A stretch of DNA of 64,000 nucleotides. Origin: Actinacidiphila sp. DG2A-62. GTDB lineage: Bacteria > Actinomycetota > Actinomycetes > Streptomycetales > Streptomycetaceae. The DNA is taken from assembly GCF_035825295.1 (NCBI RefSeq), contig NZ_JAYMGI010000002.1:2396001-2460000 (forward strand), read 5' to 3'. This document shows, piece by piece, positions 16,804-24,866 of the stretch (positions are counted from its first letter, which is position 1; each line of letters begins with the position of its first letter). Both the position numbers and the translations under genes were made by a program. The notes beneath the pieces are model-generated. The model made no database searches, had not been told where the DNA came from, and saw only the letters and a list, made by a program, of their open reading frames with translations.

Positions 16804-17387
16804 GCGCCGCCGACCACCTCCAGGAGGCGATCCTCGCCGGCTGCACCCGCGACGACCACGACCATGTGGCGGACCACCGGTCCGAGGTGCTGCGCGAGGC
16901 CGGAGGCGTGGCCGACCGGCTCATCGCCACCGTCCAACGCACCGACCCCGAGGCGTTCGCCAGGGTGGACGCGTACCGCAACTACAGCGACGAACTGCAC
17001 GCGATGGCCGATGGGAAGGACACCGGCGGCGCCGCCCAGGCGCTCGCGGGCGAGTTCACCCCGGCCACGCACACCGACTGGGTCGCATCCCACGACAGCG
17101 ACGGCATCGCCTTCGGCCGCTACACCAACCGCGCCGCCGCCATGGACCACATCCACCACCTCATCGGCAGCGAGGAGCACGCCTCCGCCGAGGCGATCCA
17201 ACTGCGGGTGATCTGGCGGGCGGACGACCCGCACGGCCCGGAGGATGCGCCTACCGCGTGGGAGTGCTGGCTGCTCGACGACGACATGGCGGACGACAAT
17301 CCGACCGGCTACGTCGTCACCCCTGTCGAGGTGGCCGCGGTGTACGTCCCGCAGGCATCCATCGAGGCCGGTGGGTCGCGTGGCTGA
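16800..17387 (+). CDS. Phage protein, unknown
   Basis: 195 residues. A helical N-terminus (HLQEAILAGCTRDDHDHVAD) is followed by a mixed C-terminal domain with acidic clusters (ECWLLDDDMADDN). The ATG overlaps the preceding TGA. No motif of known function; likely an early accessory protein. Confidence 0.6.
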   Translation: MSAADHLQEAILAGCTRDDHDHVADHRSEVLREAGGVADRLIATVQRTDPEAFARVDAYRNYSDELHAMADGKDTGGAAQALAGEFTPATHTDWVASHDSDGIAFGRYTNRAAAMDHIHHLIGSEEHASAEAIQLRVIWRADDPHGPEDAPTAWECWLLDDDMADDNPTGYVVTPVEVAAVYVPQASIEAGGSRG

Positions 17388-17613
17388 CGTCCTCACCCGC
17401 CGCGAGCACCTCGCCGCCGCCATACAGCACATGCCCACCCCGATCCGGACCGAGGACCTCGCCGCCGCCAACGCGGCCGCCGGTTTCTCGGGCCACCGGA
17501 ACACCGCGCGGAAGGACGCCCGCGCGCTGTGCCGCCGCGGCGTGCTGACCGCGGTGCCCGGCCCCGGCAACCGCACCTGCACCCGCACCACGAGCACGGA
17601 GGTGCCGTCTTGA
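17380..17613 (+). CDS. Small HTH-like protein
   Basis: 77 residues: VADVLTRREHLAAAIQHMPT, then TEDLAAANAAAGFSGHRNTA and RKDARALCRRGVLTAV. This helix-turn-helix-wing order looks like a small winged-helix DNA-binding protein. It overlaps the exonuclease gene start by 4 nt. Confidence 0.6.
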   Translation: MADVLTRREHLAAAIQHMPTPIRTEDLAAANAAAGFSGHRNTARKDARALCRRGVLTAVPGPGNRTCTRTTSTEVPS

Positions 17614-18661
17614 GCACCACGACCACGGCCGGGGCACCCGCCCCGGCCGGCGGCCGCCGCGTCACCCCCACCGGCCGCCTCGTCCTCCACCACGACACCC
17701 CGCGCGAGGCGTGGCTCGACGCCCGCCGCGCAGGCATCGGCAGCAGCGACCTGCCCGCCGTCATGCAGCTCTCCGGCTTCAAGACCCCGCTGCACGTCTA
17801 CTACGACAAGCGCGGCCAACTCCCCCACGACGACTCCTGGTCCGAGGCCGCGCACTTCGGCACGATCCTCGAAGAGCCCCTCGCCCGAGACTGGGCGCGC
17901 CGCAATCGCACCGTCGTCGCCCCGGTCGGCCTCATCGCCAACCAGGACGACTCCTGGCAGATGTGCACCCTCGACCGGCTGTGCACCGAGTGCCCGCTCG
18001 ACCGGTCGCAACGCGCCCTGTGCGCCGTCGAGGTGAAGACGAGGAATGCCTTCGTCGCCCAGCTGTGGCGCGAGGGCCCGCCCGACGACGTCCTCGCCCA
18101 GGTCCTGTGGCAGATCCTCGTCACCGGCCTGGACCACATCCACGTCGTCTGTCTCATCGGCGGCCAGGACTACAGGCAGTACACCGTCCGCCGCGAGGAG
18201 CACATCAGGCTCGTCGCGTACATCAACGCCGAGGCCAACCGGCTGTGGTGGGAGCACATCGTGCCCGGCCGGCCCCGGCGACCACCGGGCAGGAGCCGCC
18301 GGACGCGCTGATCGAGCTGTACGGCCGGCTGCACCCCGACCGGTCCGGCGAGGTGGTCCTGGACCGCGACCTGGACACGCAGGACGCGATGGCCGACTAC
18401 CTCGCGGCCGTCGCGGAGAAGGCCGCGGCGGAGAAGCGCCGCAAGGCCGCGCAGGCCCGGCTGGTGGCCGCGCTCGGCAAGGCGCAGATGGCGGTCGTCC
18501 AGGACAAGCCGTTCTTCTCCATCGAGCAGTCCCACAAGCGGACGCCCGACCTGGCCCGCCTCGCCGAGGAGTTCCCCGAGGCGTACCGCGCGTGCGTGGC
18601 CGACGTGCCGCACGACCGCATCGCCATCCCCACCTACGTGCGCAAGGAGTACGCCGCATGA
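17610..18661 (+). pseudogene. YqaJ-family phage exonuclease, interrupted by a -1 frame change
   Basis: The N-terminal part (TTG 17610 to about 18275) is a YqaJ-type recombinase: DARRAGIGSSDLPAVMQLSG, FGTILEEPLARDWARR and the nuclease core CAVEVKTRN, with the Glu-Val-Lys of PD-(D/E)xK enzymes. The frame then leads to a stop at 18309-18311. The family C-terminus (PDALIELYGRLHPD through AIPTYVRKEYAA) continues in the frame one base back and ends at 18661, overlapping the next ATG. The join falls around GGCCGGCCCCGG near 18270; one extra C would restore a single ~350-residue protein. It pairs with the ERF gene as a two-component recombination system. Either a true inactivating deletion or a sequence error. 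Confidence 0.8.
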
Positions 18662-19470
18662 CGTCCCTGACCGAACGCGCCGAGCGCGCCGCGGCCGACC
18701 CCCAGCCCGCCGCGCCGCCGATCCAGCACTACCAGGCGCCCGAGCCCGGTGCCGAGCTGGACCTGACCGACCTGCCCGCCGTCGCCAACGACGACTACCC
18801 GATGCCCGAGCTGGTGCCCGTTCACATCGCCTGGCTCCGGGTCCGCCGCGACGTGAGGTCGGTCGGCAAGAACGACGAGCACCGCGAGAAGAACCAGTCG
18901 GGCCGCGAGTACGTGAAGTACAAGTTCCGCGGCGTCGAGTCCGCGCTGAACGCCTTCGGCCCGGCCACGCTGCGGCACGGCGTGAACATCGTCGCCGTCG
19001 ACATGCAGACCTCCTACCGCGACACCCAGTCCTCCCGCGGCAGCAAGATGCGCGAGTGCACGGTCCTGGTGACCTGGCAGATCATCGGCCCAATGGGCGA
19101 CAGCATGCCGCTGGGGAAGTCGGCAGGCGAGTCGCTGGACTCCGGCGACAAGGGCACCGCGAAGGCCCAGTCGCTGGCGCTGCGGGCGCTGCTGTTCAAC
19201 ACCGGCCTGGTCCCCACCGGGGAACCGGAGCCGGAGGCGGTGGACGTCGAGCGCGGCGACGCGCCGGTCCGCTCGCCGCAGTCGTACCGCGACGAGATCG
19301 TGGACCCGAAGACGTCGCCGGGCCGTCTGGAGCAGATCAGCTACGAGCTGCGGAGCGCCGGGATGCTGCACGTCCTGGTCGTCAACGAGGTCGGCGACGA
19401 GGAGACCCTCGACGCGCTGGGGCTGCGGCACTACAACGAGCGCACCGCGCCGCGGGGTGATGCCTCGTGA
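18658..19470 (+). CDS. ERF-family single-strand annealing protein
   Basis: 270 residues. The core KFRGVESALNAFGPATLRHG then VNIVAVDMQTSYRDT and ESLDSGDKGTAKAQSLALRA LLFNTGLVPTG matches the ERF superfamily of phage annealing proteins. It should work with the adjacent 5'-3' exonuclease in recombination and repair of phage DNA. The C-terminal third is likely a flexible helical domain. Start ATG overlaps the exonuclease stop (GCATGA). Confidence 0.85.
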   Translation: MTSLTERAERAAADPQPAAPPIQHYQAPEPGAELDLTDLPAVANDDYPMPELVPVHIAWLRVRRDVRSVGKNDEHREKNQSGREYVKYKFRGVESALNAFGPATLRHGVNIVAVDMQTSYRDTQSSRGSKMRECTVLVTWQIIGPMGDSMPLGKSAGESLDSGDKGTAKAQSLALRALLFNTGLVPTGEPEPEAVDVERGDAPVRSPQSYRDEIVDPKTSPGRLEQISYELRSAGMLHVLVVNEVGDEETLDALGLRHYNERTAPRGDAS

Positions 19471-20291
19471 GCTGGCACCTCAGCCCGATGTGCGCCTTCG
19501 ACACCGAGACCACCGGCGTCGACACCGAGACCGACCGCATCGTGTCCGCCGCCGTCATCCCCATGGACCCCGCCGCCGGCCGCGCCGACATCACCGAGTG
19601 GCTCGCCGACCCCGGCATCGACATTCCCGCCGAGGCGACCGCCGTCCACGGCATCAGCACCGCGTACGCCCGGGCGCACGGCCGCCCCGCCAAGGACGTC
19701 GTCACCGAGGTGATCGCGGCGCTGTCCGCCGCGGTGGAGGCCGGGGTCCCGCTCGTCGGCCACAACATCTGCTACGACCTCACGATCACCGACCGCGAGG
19801 CCCGCCGGCACCTCGGCCTCGGCCTGTACGAGGCGCTGGGCGGCGAGCCGCTCGTCATCGACACCATGGTCCTGGACCGGCGCACCGCGCCCTTCCGGCG
19901 CCGGGTCTCCGAGGACCAGGGCCCGTACCAGATGCGGACCACCGCCGAGACGTACGGCCTCGGCTGGGACGTGGACGCCGCGCACGGCGCCGCCTACGAC
20001 GCGCTGATGTCCGGCCGGGTCGCCTGGCACATGGGCCGTATCGCCCACCAGCCGCGCGCCGAGCGCCCGGTGTGGGTCCAGCAGCTGCGGCCCGGGTTCC
20101 ACGACCGGCTGCGCGACCTGTCGCTGGACGAACTGCACCAGCGGCAGATCCTGTGGGCCCAGCTGGACGCGGAGAACTACCAGAAGTGGCTCCGGGACCC
20201 GGTCAAGGCGAAGGACAAGCACGACCCGGAGGCCGTCATAGACGGGACGTGGCCGCTGCGCCCGGTGCCGGAGGCGGTGAGCGCGCCGTGA
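19467..20291 (+). CDS. DEDDh 3'-5' exonuclease (DnaQ/RNase T-like)
   Basis: 274 residues from GTG 19467. Exo I is CAFDTETTGVDTETDRIV (Asp and Glu of FDTET), Exo II is VPLVGHNICYDL (His-Asn...Asp), and Exo III is HGAAYDALMSG preceded by DAA, giving the His/Asp pair. The C-terminal ~80 residues (LDELHQRQILWAQLDAENYQ) are helical and common in actinophage homologues. It probably proofreads or trims ends during replication and recombination. Confidence 0.87.
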   Translation: MSWHLSPMCAFDTETTGVDTETDRIVSAAVIPMDPAAGRADITEWLADPGIDIPAEATAVHGISTAYARAHGRPAKDVVTEVIAALSAAVEAGVPLVGHNICYDLTITDREARRHLGLGLYEALGGEPLVIDTMVLDRRTAPFRRRVSEDQGPYQMRTTAETYGLGWDVDAAHGAAYDALMSGRVAWHMGRIAHQPRAERPVWVQQLRPGFHDRLRDLSLDELHQRQILWAQLDAENYQKWLRDPVKAKDKHDPEAVIDGTWPLRPVPEAVSAP

Positions 20292-20590
20292 CCCGACTGC
20301 GCGAACGCAACGCGGACCTGGAAGCCCGCAACACCGCCCACGCCACACGGATCGAGCAGCTGGAGAGCAACCTCACCGCCGCCCGCAGCCGCGCCACGGC
20401 CGCCGAGGCCGCGCTCCGTGACGCACAGCGCCGGATCCGGGCACTGGAGGCCGAGCGCCTGGCCCAGGCCGACATCATCCGCCGCCGCAACGACGACCTG
20501 ACGCTGCTGCGCAGCGTGTTGCGCGAACTCGTCGCCGCGGCCCAGCCGGTGCCGGACACCGGCACGCCTGGCGTGGAGGTGACCCGGTGA
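20288..20590 (+). CDS. Coiled-coil phage protein
   Basis: 100 residues from GTG 20288. A continuous amphipathic helix (LRERNADLEARNTAHATRIE, then RDAQRRIRALEAERLAQADI) predicts a parallel coiled coil over most of the length. It overlaps genes on both sides by 4 nt. Function unknown. Confidence 0.6.
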   Translation: MTRLRERNADLEARNTAHATRIEQLESNLTAARSRATAAEAALRDAQRRIRALEAERLAQADIIRRRNDDLTLLRSVLRELVAAAQPVPDTGTPGVEVTR

Positions 20591-20838
20591 CCCACGAGAC
20601 CACCGCGCTCCTCGGCGCGTCCCTCGGCCTCGGCGGCACCGCCCTGGCCGTCGTCTCCCGCTACTGGCCCCGCCCCCGCACCGGCCCGGCCCCGCTGGCC
20701 GTGGTGGTCATGGCCTACCGGCACTGCCCCATCGAGTCGCGCACCCGCCCCGTGATCATCCACGCCGACGGCACGGCCACGTGCGGCGACTGCCACACCC
20801 TCATCCCCGCGGACACCGAGGAGGTGCCCCGTGCCTGA
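20587..20838 (+). CDS. Small protein with N-terminal hydrophobic helix and CxxC
   Basis: 83 residues: TALLGASLGLGGTALAVVSR could be a TM helix, followed by a polar domain ending CGDCHTLIPADTEEV. The Cys pair may bind metal. Tightly coupled to both neighbours. Confidence 0.5.
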   Translation: MTHETTALLGASLGLGGTALAVVSRYWPRPRTGPAPLAVVVMAYRHCPIESRTRPVIIHADGTATCGDCHTLIPADTEEVPRA

Positions 20839-21127
20839 CCTCACCGACGCCGAACTCGACCAGCTCATCGACGCCATCGGCCTCAAGCGCCCGCGCGGCG
20901 GCAGCAAGCGCAAGCCGATCGCGCACGGCGAGTTGCGCGGCGCCAGGCAGCACCGGTACCGCAAGGAGCCACTGTGCGAGGCGTGCCGCAGGGCCGAGAA
21001 CGAGTACCAGCGGAACAAGCCCAAGAGCCCGCGCAAGGCCAGCTCGCAGCAGTACCTCACCGAGGAGGAGTGGCAGGCCAGGGTCGCGGCCCGCAAGGCC
21101 GCGAAGGCAGGGGGCGAGCAGCAGTGA
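20831..21127 (+). CDS. Basic small phage protein
   Basis: 98 residues: acidic start (MPDLTDAELDQLIDAI) then a very basic middle with CEACRRAENEYQRN and a helical tail ending EEEWQARVAARKAAK. One CxxC pair plus many Lys/Arg suggests nucleic-acid contact. Start overlaps the previous gene by 8 nt, stop overlaps the RusA start. Confidence 0.55.
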   Translation: MPDLTDAELDQLIDAIGLKRPRGGSKRKPIAHGELRGARQHRYRKEPLCEACRRAENEYQRNKPKSPRKASSQQYLTEEEWQARVAARKAAKAGGEQQ

Positions 21128-21720
21128 CCGCCCTGTTCCCCGTCGAGGACCTCGCGCCCGAGCCGGCGCCCTCCCTCATCACGTTCGACATCACCGCCTA
21201 CGGCACCCCCGCCGGCCAGGGCCGCGTCTCCTTCTTCAAGGGCCGAGGCGTCCATTCCAACGCCGACAAGCTCAAGCCCTGGCGCAAGGCCATCTCCGAG
21301 GCCGCCCAGGAGGTCGCGGGCACCCACCCGTACACCGGGCCGCCCAAGCGCAAGGCCAAGCCTGGAGAGAAGGCGGAGAAGGTCCCGCCGCAGCCGTGCA
21401 AGGTGTGCGGCATCCTGCCGTCCGTCCACGGCCTGCTCACCGGTCCGCTCGGCATCGAGATCACCGTGTCCGTCGAGCAGTCCACGGCGGCCGCCAAGCG
21501 CGGCGACGTCTGGCCGGCCAACCGCACATCGTCCGACATCGACCACCACGCTCGCTCGGTCCTCGACGCGCTCACCACGGCGTCACTGTGGCGGGACGAC
21601 GCCCAGGTTGTCGAGCTGTGCGCCCGCAAGGTGTGGGCCGGCGGGCTCGGCATCGATGCGCTCACTGAGCCCGGCGTGGTCATCCACGTCTGGCAGCTCG
21701 CCACGGCAGTGGCCCCATGA
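21124..21720 (+). CDS. rusA: RusA-like Holliday junction resolvase
   Basis: 198 residues from GTG 21124. RusA landmarks are TAYGTPAGQGRVSF at the N-terminus, SDIDHHARSVLDALT (the catalytic Asp region), and SLWRDDAQVVELCARKVW with the acidic pair at the end of the active site. An insert of about 50 residues before the core contains PCKVCGILPSVH, absent from compact RusA proteins. It resolves branched recombination intermediates. Within the early operon after the exonuclease/ERF pair. Confidence 0.85.
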   Translation: MTALFPVEDLAPEPAPSLITFDITAYGTPAGQGRVSFFKGRGVHSNADKLKPWRKAISEAAQEVAGTHPYTGPPKRKAKPGEKAEKVPPQPCKVCGILPSVHGLLTGPLGIEITVSVEQSTAAAKRGDVWPANRTSSDIDHHARSVLDALTTASLWRDDAQVVELCARKVWAGGLGIDALTEPGVVIHVWQLATAVAP

Positions 21721-21932
21721 CGCGCGAGGAGCAGGCCGCCGTGCTCGCCGAGGAGTTGCCCACGGGTCTCTTCGGCGGCGGCCGCCCCACGCCGGCCTAT
21801 CCGCCGGTCCCGGCTGACCCGCGCGCAGCCGAGCACCGCGCCGACCTCCTGGCGGCGCTCGACGCCCACGATGCCGACCTGCGCCGCGCGCACCTGCGCC
21901 TGGTCGTCGACGCCGAGCAGGCCGTGTCATGA
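21717..21932 (+). CDS. Small phage protein, unknown
   Basis: 71 residues; a Pro-rich centre (LFGGGRPTPAYPPVPADP) flanked by helices (ADLLAALDAHDADLRRAHLR). Overlaps on both sides support translation. No function inferred. Confidence 0.5.
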   Translation: MTREEQAAVLAEELPTGLFGGGRPTPAYPPVPADPRAAEHRADLLAALDAHDADLRRAHLRLVVDAEQAVS

Positions 21933-22174
21933 CCGCCCGCACCGGCCGCCGACGCCGTGCGCCGTCCGTCCCGGAGTTCCACGAGGGCCAGCTCCTCGAC
22001 TGGTGCGCGCCCTGGCACTGGGGTAACGGTCACGACCTGCCATGCCGGTACTGCGGCAAGGACGCCTGGTGCCGCGATTCCAAGGGCCACCCCGCCCACA
22101 AGGTCTGCGCGGAGAAGGCGCTGGCCGCGCAGTACGCCGAGGCGGTCGCCGAGTACGCGCGAGGCACTCTGTGA
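21929..22174 (+). CDS. Small Cys/His protein, possible zinc finger
   Basis: 81 residues. HDLPCRYCGKDAWCRDSKGH then KVCAEK presents CxxC plus further Cys and His residues in a spacing compatible with a zinc knuckle. Basic N-terminus. Overlaps adjacent genes by 4 nt. Confidence 0.55.
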   Translation: MTARTGRRRRAPSVPEFHEGQLLDWCAPWHWGNGHDLPCRYCGKDAWCRDSKGHPAHKVCAEKALAAQYAEAVAEYARGTL

Positions 22175-22266
22175 CCGCCCGCCAGGAGGCGATCGCGGTG
22201 CCCCGCCGCGCAGTGTCGGTAGTGCGTACTACGGTACGTACTACGCGACCTGAGGCGGCGTCATGA
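22171..22266 (+). CDS. Possible 31-residue peptide over an operator
   Basis: GTG 22171 continues the overlapping pattern (VTARQEAIAVPRRAVSVVRT then TVRTTRPEAAS), but its 3' half is exactly the inverted repeat at 22219-22244. The frame may be incidental and the region may be regulatory instead. Confidence 0.25.
   Translation: MTARQEAIAVPRRAVSVVRTTVRTTRPEAAS
22219..22244. promoter_or_regulatory. Operator-like inverted and direct repeat (CGTACTACG)
   Basis: GTAGTGCGTAC / GTACGTACTAC form 11-bp arms with one mismatch and a TACG spacer. The same bases give CGTACTACG twice (22225 and 22237, period 12). It lies 19 bp before the start at 22263 in an otherwise gapless operon, so it may be an internal regulated promoter. 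Confidence 0.5.
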
Positions 22267-22466
22267 TCCGGCTGCTCCTGCCCGCCGCAGACGACGTCGC
22301 CGAGCTCGTCGACGCCCTGCTGACCGCCGCCGAGGCCTGCGAGCACCACGCGCCGGACCTCGCCGCCCGCCGCCGAGCCCTCGCCGACCAGCTCGGCGAC
22401 GCGCTCGACCACCTCCCCCGCCCCATCCCGATGCCCGACCCCGGAGAGGACCACGACACCCAGTGA
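22263..22466 (+). CDS. Small helical phage protein
   Basis: 67 residues: AADDVAELVDALLTAAEACE and LAARRRALADQLGDALDHL form two helices, with a Pro/Asp-rich tail. First gene after the CGTACTACG repeat and overlapping the following gene. Unknown function. Confidence 0.5.
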   Translation: MIRLLLPAADDVAELVDALLTAAEACEHHAPDLAARRRALADQLGDALDHLPRPIPMPDPGEDHDTQ

Positions 22467-22903
22467 GCACCGACCGCCCGTACACCGACGCCGACCTCCG
22501 CGCCGCCGCCATGGACCAGCACGCCGCCGCGCTCCGCGACCCCGACTTCACCGGCATCGGCGAGCAGCTGCAGGGCCGCTACGTCCACTTCGAGGTCGTG
22601 GACCAGGACCACGGCGACATGATGCCGCCGCCCGGTACGCCCCGCTGGGACGAGCTCCCGGAGGACGACTTCGCCGCAGCCCAGCGCGCCATCGATGACC
22701 TGCTCGCCAAGGCCGCCCCCATCTCCGAGTGGGCGATCAACCTCGGCGCCGACGGCCTGGAGCCCAGCTCCAACGTGCTCGGCATCGAGGCCGGAGACAC
22801 CCCCATCGTCCGCGTCCACATGGCGTTCCACCCCGACATGGACCAGGCAGCCCGGAACGAGTTCGCCATGCAGCTCGGCGCCGCCATGCGCGACATCCAC
22901 TGA
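22463..22903 (+). CDS. Acidic phage protein, unknown
   Basis: 146 residues, strongly acidic. WAINLGADGLEPSSNVLGIE then PIVRVHMAFHPDMDQAARNE suggests a small alpha/beta domain. GTG start overlaps the upstream stop. Not recognised. Confidence 0.6.
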   Translation: MSTDRPYTDADLRAAAMDQHAAALRDPDFTGIGEQLQGRYVHFEVVDQDHGDMMPPPGTPRWDELPEDDFAAAQRAIDDLLAKAAPISEWAINLGADGLEPSSNVLGIEAGDTPIVRVHMAFHPDMDQAARNEFAMQLGAAMRDIH

Positions 22904-22942
22904 CCACCCGCCAGCGCACCACCACCCGGAAGGACAGCGCAC

Positions 22943-23392
22943 ATGCCCAAGCTCGCCAAGGACGCCCGCGTCACCGCCAAGCTCGACTCGGCCGCCGAAC
23001 ACCTCGACGTCGCCCTCACCACCGCGCAGAAGCGCGAGCTGTTCGAGAACCCCGGCAAGGTCGCCTTCGCCATCGTCCAGCTCCAGTCCACCGCCTACAC
23101 CGGCCACGCCGACTCCGAAGGCAAGGACCCCCAGGTCAAGCTCCGCATCACCCAGGCCGGCGTCGCCCTGGACGAGGACGAGGCCGCGTCCCTCGCCGAG
23201 GCGGCCCGCGCGATGTACCGGCGGCGCCGCATGGACGGGACGTTGGACGAGGTCGGCGCGGGCCCCCACGGCGCTGGCGCGATCCTCTCGGCGGACTTCG
23301 CGGGCTACCCGTCGGAGGAGGAGTTCCAGCGCCACGAGGAGGCCAAGGCCAAGCGGGCCCGCGAGCACGAACGCGCCGCGCACCTCCGCTGA
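22943..23392 (+). CDS. Phage protein, unknown
   Basis: 149 residues: LDVALTTAQKRELFENPGKV, then VKLRITQAGVALDEDEAASL and a helical, Lys/Arg-rich end. ATG preceded by GGAAGGAC. It lies directly before the replication initiator and might assist it, but no motif says so. Confidence 0.6.
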   Translation: MPKLAKDARVTAKLDSAAEHLDVALTTAQKRELFENPGKVAFAIVQLQSTAYTGHADSEGKDPQVKLRITQAGVALDEDEAASLAEAARAMYRRRRMDGTLDEVGAGPHGAGAILSADFAGYPSEEEFQRHEEAKAKRAREHERAAHLR

Positions 23393-23475
23393 CCCGCGCG
23401 GGCCCGCGGCGCCTTCCCCCGCCGCGGACCCGGCCCGCACGACCACACCCCGACTGAACCGCCGGAGAGCCTCCC

Positions 23476-24299
23476 TTGAGCAGCAGCCCCGACCGCGACC
23501 GCGGCGTCCAGACCGTCCGCAACGCGTGGATCAACCGCGTGCGGGACGAAGCGCTGCGCTGCCGCCGGCCAGAGGTCTGCAAGGCCTTCCACATCGGCTT
23601 CATCCTCGCCAGCTTCGCCGACGCCGACGGCAGCAACATCTTCGTCGGCCAGGACACCGTCGCCGCGATCGCCGGATGCACCGACGAGACCGTCAGCCGC
23701 TGCCTCAAGCTCCTGGTCGCCGTCGGCCTCTTGGACAAGCGGCGCCGCCCGAACAAGACAGCCGTCTACCAGCTGCTGATCCCCACCCAGCGCCCGGACT
23801 GGGAGCTGTGGGCGCACCTGTACACCGACACGAGGCAGGCCCGCCGCAAGGCCGCGCTCAAGCAGAAGGAGATCGCGGAGCAGCTGGCCGCGCGCGCCAC
23901 GGACACCGTTCCGCACCGGAGTCCGGAACCCGTTCCCGCCGGGGGTTCCGGAACCCGTTCTGCAACGGGTTCCGAGCGATCCGGAAACCGTTCTGGAACG
24001 GGGTCGGACACCGTTCTGCAACGGGTTCCGGAACCCGTTCCCGCCGGGGGGACCAGTCCAGACCTACCTCCGGTAGGGACCCAGAGAGCTACCAGGAGAT
24101 GGCTGAGCCCCTACCTCAGCCACAGGTGGGTGGCACCGCGACACCGCAGCAACATCCATCTCCAGGCCAGCAGCCGAACAGCGACCCCGGCTTCGCCCCC
24201 ACCCGCTGCACCTCCTGCGGCGACCCGATGGTCCACCGACCCGGCCGCTCCAACGTCCACGCCCACTGCGCGAAGAACGCCTCGCCCGGAGCCGCGTGA
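23476..24299 (+). pseudogene. Winged-helix replication initiator-like protein; apparent -1 frame change inside
   Basis: From TTG 23476 (GGAGAGCCTCCC upstream) the first ~150 residues are a clear winged-helix domain: VCKAFHIGFILASFADADGS, TVAAIAGCTDETVSRCLKLL, VGLLDKRRRPNKTAVYQL. This is similar to the N-domains of phage initiators and DnaD-type proteins. The next ~55 codons run through palindromic repeats. The starting frame then degenerates into Arg/Pro sequence to 24411, overlapping the next gene by 116 nt. The frame one base back gives a well-composed C-terminus (DPESYQEMAEPLPQPQ ... CTSCGDPMVHRPGRSNVHAH) ending at 24299, where the next gene starts. A missing base in the G run at 24046-24051 would unite them. 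A separate small ORF from ATG 24099 is the alternative. Confidence 0.65.
23923..24050. repeat. Palindromic repeat cluster inside the initiator gene, candidate phage origin
   Basis: Contains a perfect 20-bp palindrome AACGGGTTCCGGAACCCGTT (24020-24039), a 14-bp one GGGTTCCGGAACCC (23943-23956), a hairpin AACCCGTT/AACGGGTT (23952-23971), an 18-bp direct repeat (23957-23974 and 24013-24030) and a 23-bp direct repeat (23923-23945 and 24028-24050). Iterated binding sites inside the initiator gene are the arrangement of ori within lambda O. Confidence 0.65.
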
Positions 24300-24529
24300 T
24301 GCCCGACCCCACCGACGACGACATCACCGCCCTCCGCCGCGACGGCGACCTCAGCCAGTACCTCCGCGGCCTCATCCGACCGACCCGCACGACCGTGGCC
24401 ACCGCCGATGACCGCGCCTTCGGACCCCGCCACCAGCCCGGCGCCTGGCCCGCCGGCACCCACCCGCCCACCTCCGCGATCTGCCACCCCGACTGCGGAT
24501 GCGCCCTCACCAAGCCGCCCACCACCTGA
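24296..24529 (+). CDS. Small phage protein, unknown
   Basis: 77 residues starting GTG-ATG (either may initiate) at the stop of the initiator C-terminus. DDDITALRRDGDLSQYLRGL then a Pro-rich part and CHPDCGCALTK at the end. Three clustered Cys and a His may bind metal. Unknown role, in the replication region. Confidence 0.55.
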   Translation: MMPDPTDDDITALRRDGDLSQYLRGLIRPTRTTVATADDRAFGPRHQPGAWPAGTHPPTSAICHPDCGCALTKPPTT

Positions 24530-24545
24530 CCCGGAGACCACGCCC

Positions 24546-24746
24546 ATGCCCGCCACACCCTGCCCCGGCCCCTGCACCAGCACCCGCGCCGCCGGCCACC
24601 TCCTCTGCCAGACCTGCTGGCACGAGCTCCCCGAATCCACCCGCCGCAAGCTCGGCAAGCGCGGCGCCGTCGGCATGAAGCGCGTGCGATCCCTCCACGA
24701 CCAGCTCCGCGCCGGCAAGGCCCTCCGGGACATCCGCATCGACTGA
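24546..24746 (+). CDS. Small Cys-rich protein, zinc-finger like
   Basis: 66 residues. PCPGPCTSTRAAGHLLCQTC then WHELPESTRRKLGKRGAVGM: two Cys pairs (CPGPC and CQTC) with a basic helical tail, consistent with a single treble-clef-like zinc site and nucleic-acid binding. ATG preceded by CGGAGACC. Confidence 0.6.
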   Translation: MPATPCPGPCTSTRAAGHLLCQTCWHELPESTRRKLGKRGAVGMKRVRSLHDQLRAGKALRDIRID

Positions 24747-24866
24747 ACGCCCCGTACGGCTCTCTCCGCCCCGAACACCCGCACGGACGAGCCGAGCCCC
24801 ACACACGCCCTTGATCACCCGCCAGCCGCCCCCACAGCCCCGACACGAGCCCACAGAGAGATCACC

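Noticed and set aside
22695..24299. A single 534-codon gene in this frame
   Set aside because: Most of it is out-of-frame over three well-supported genes (22463, 22943, 23476). Only its last ~70 codons look genuine, and they are treated as the displaced end of the initiator.
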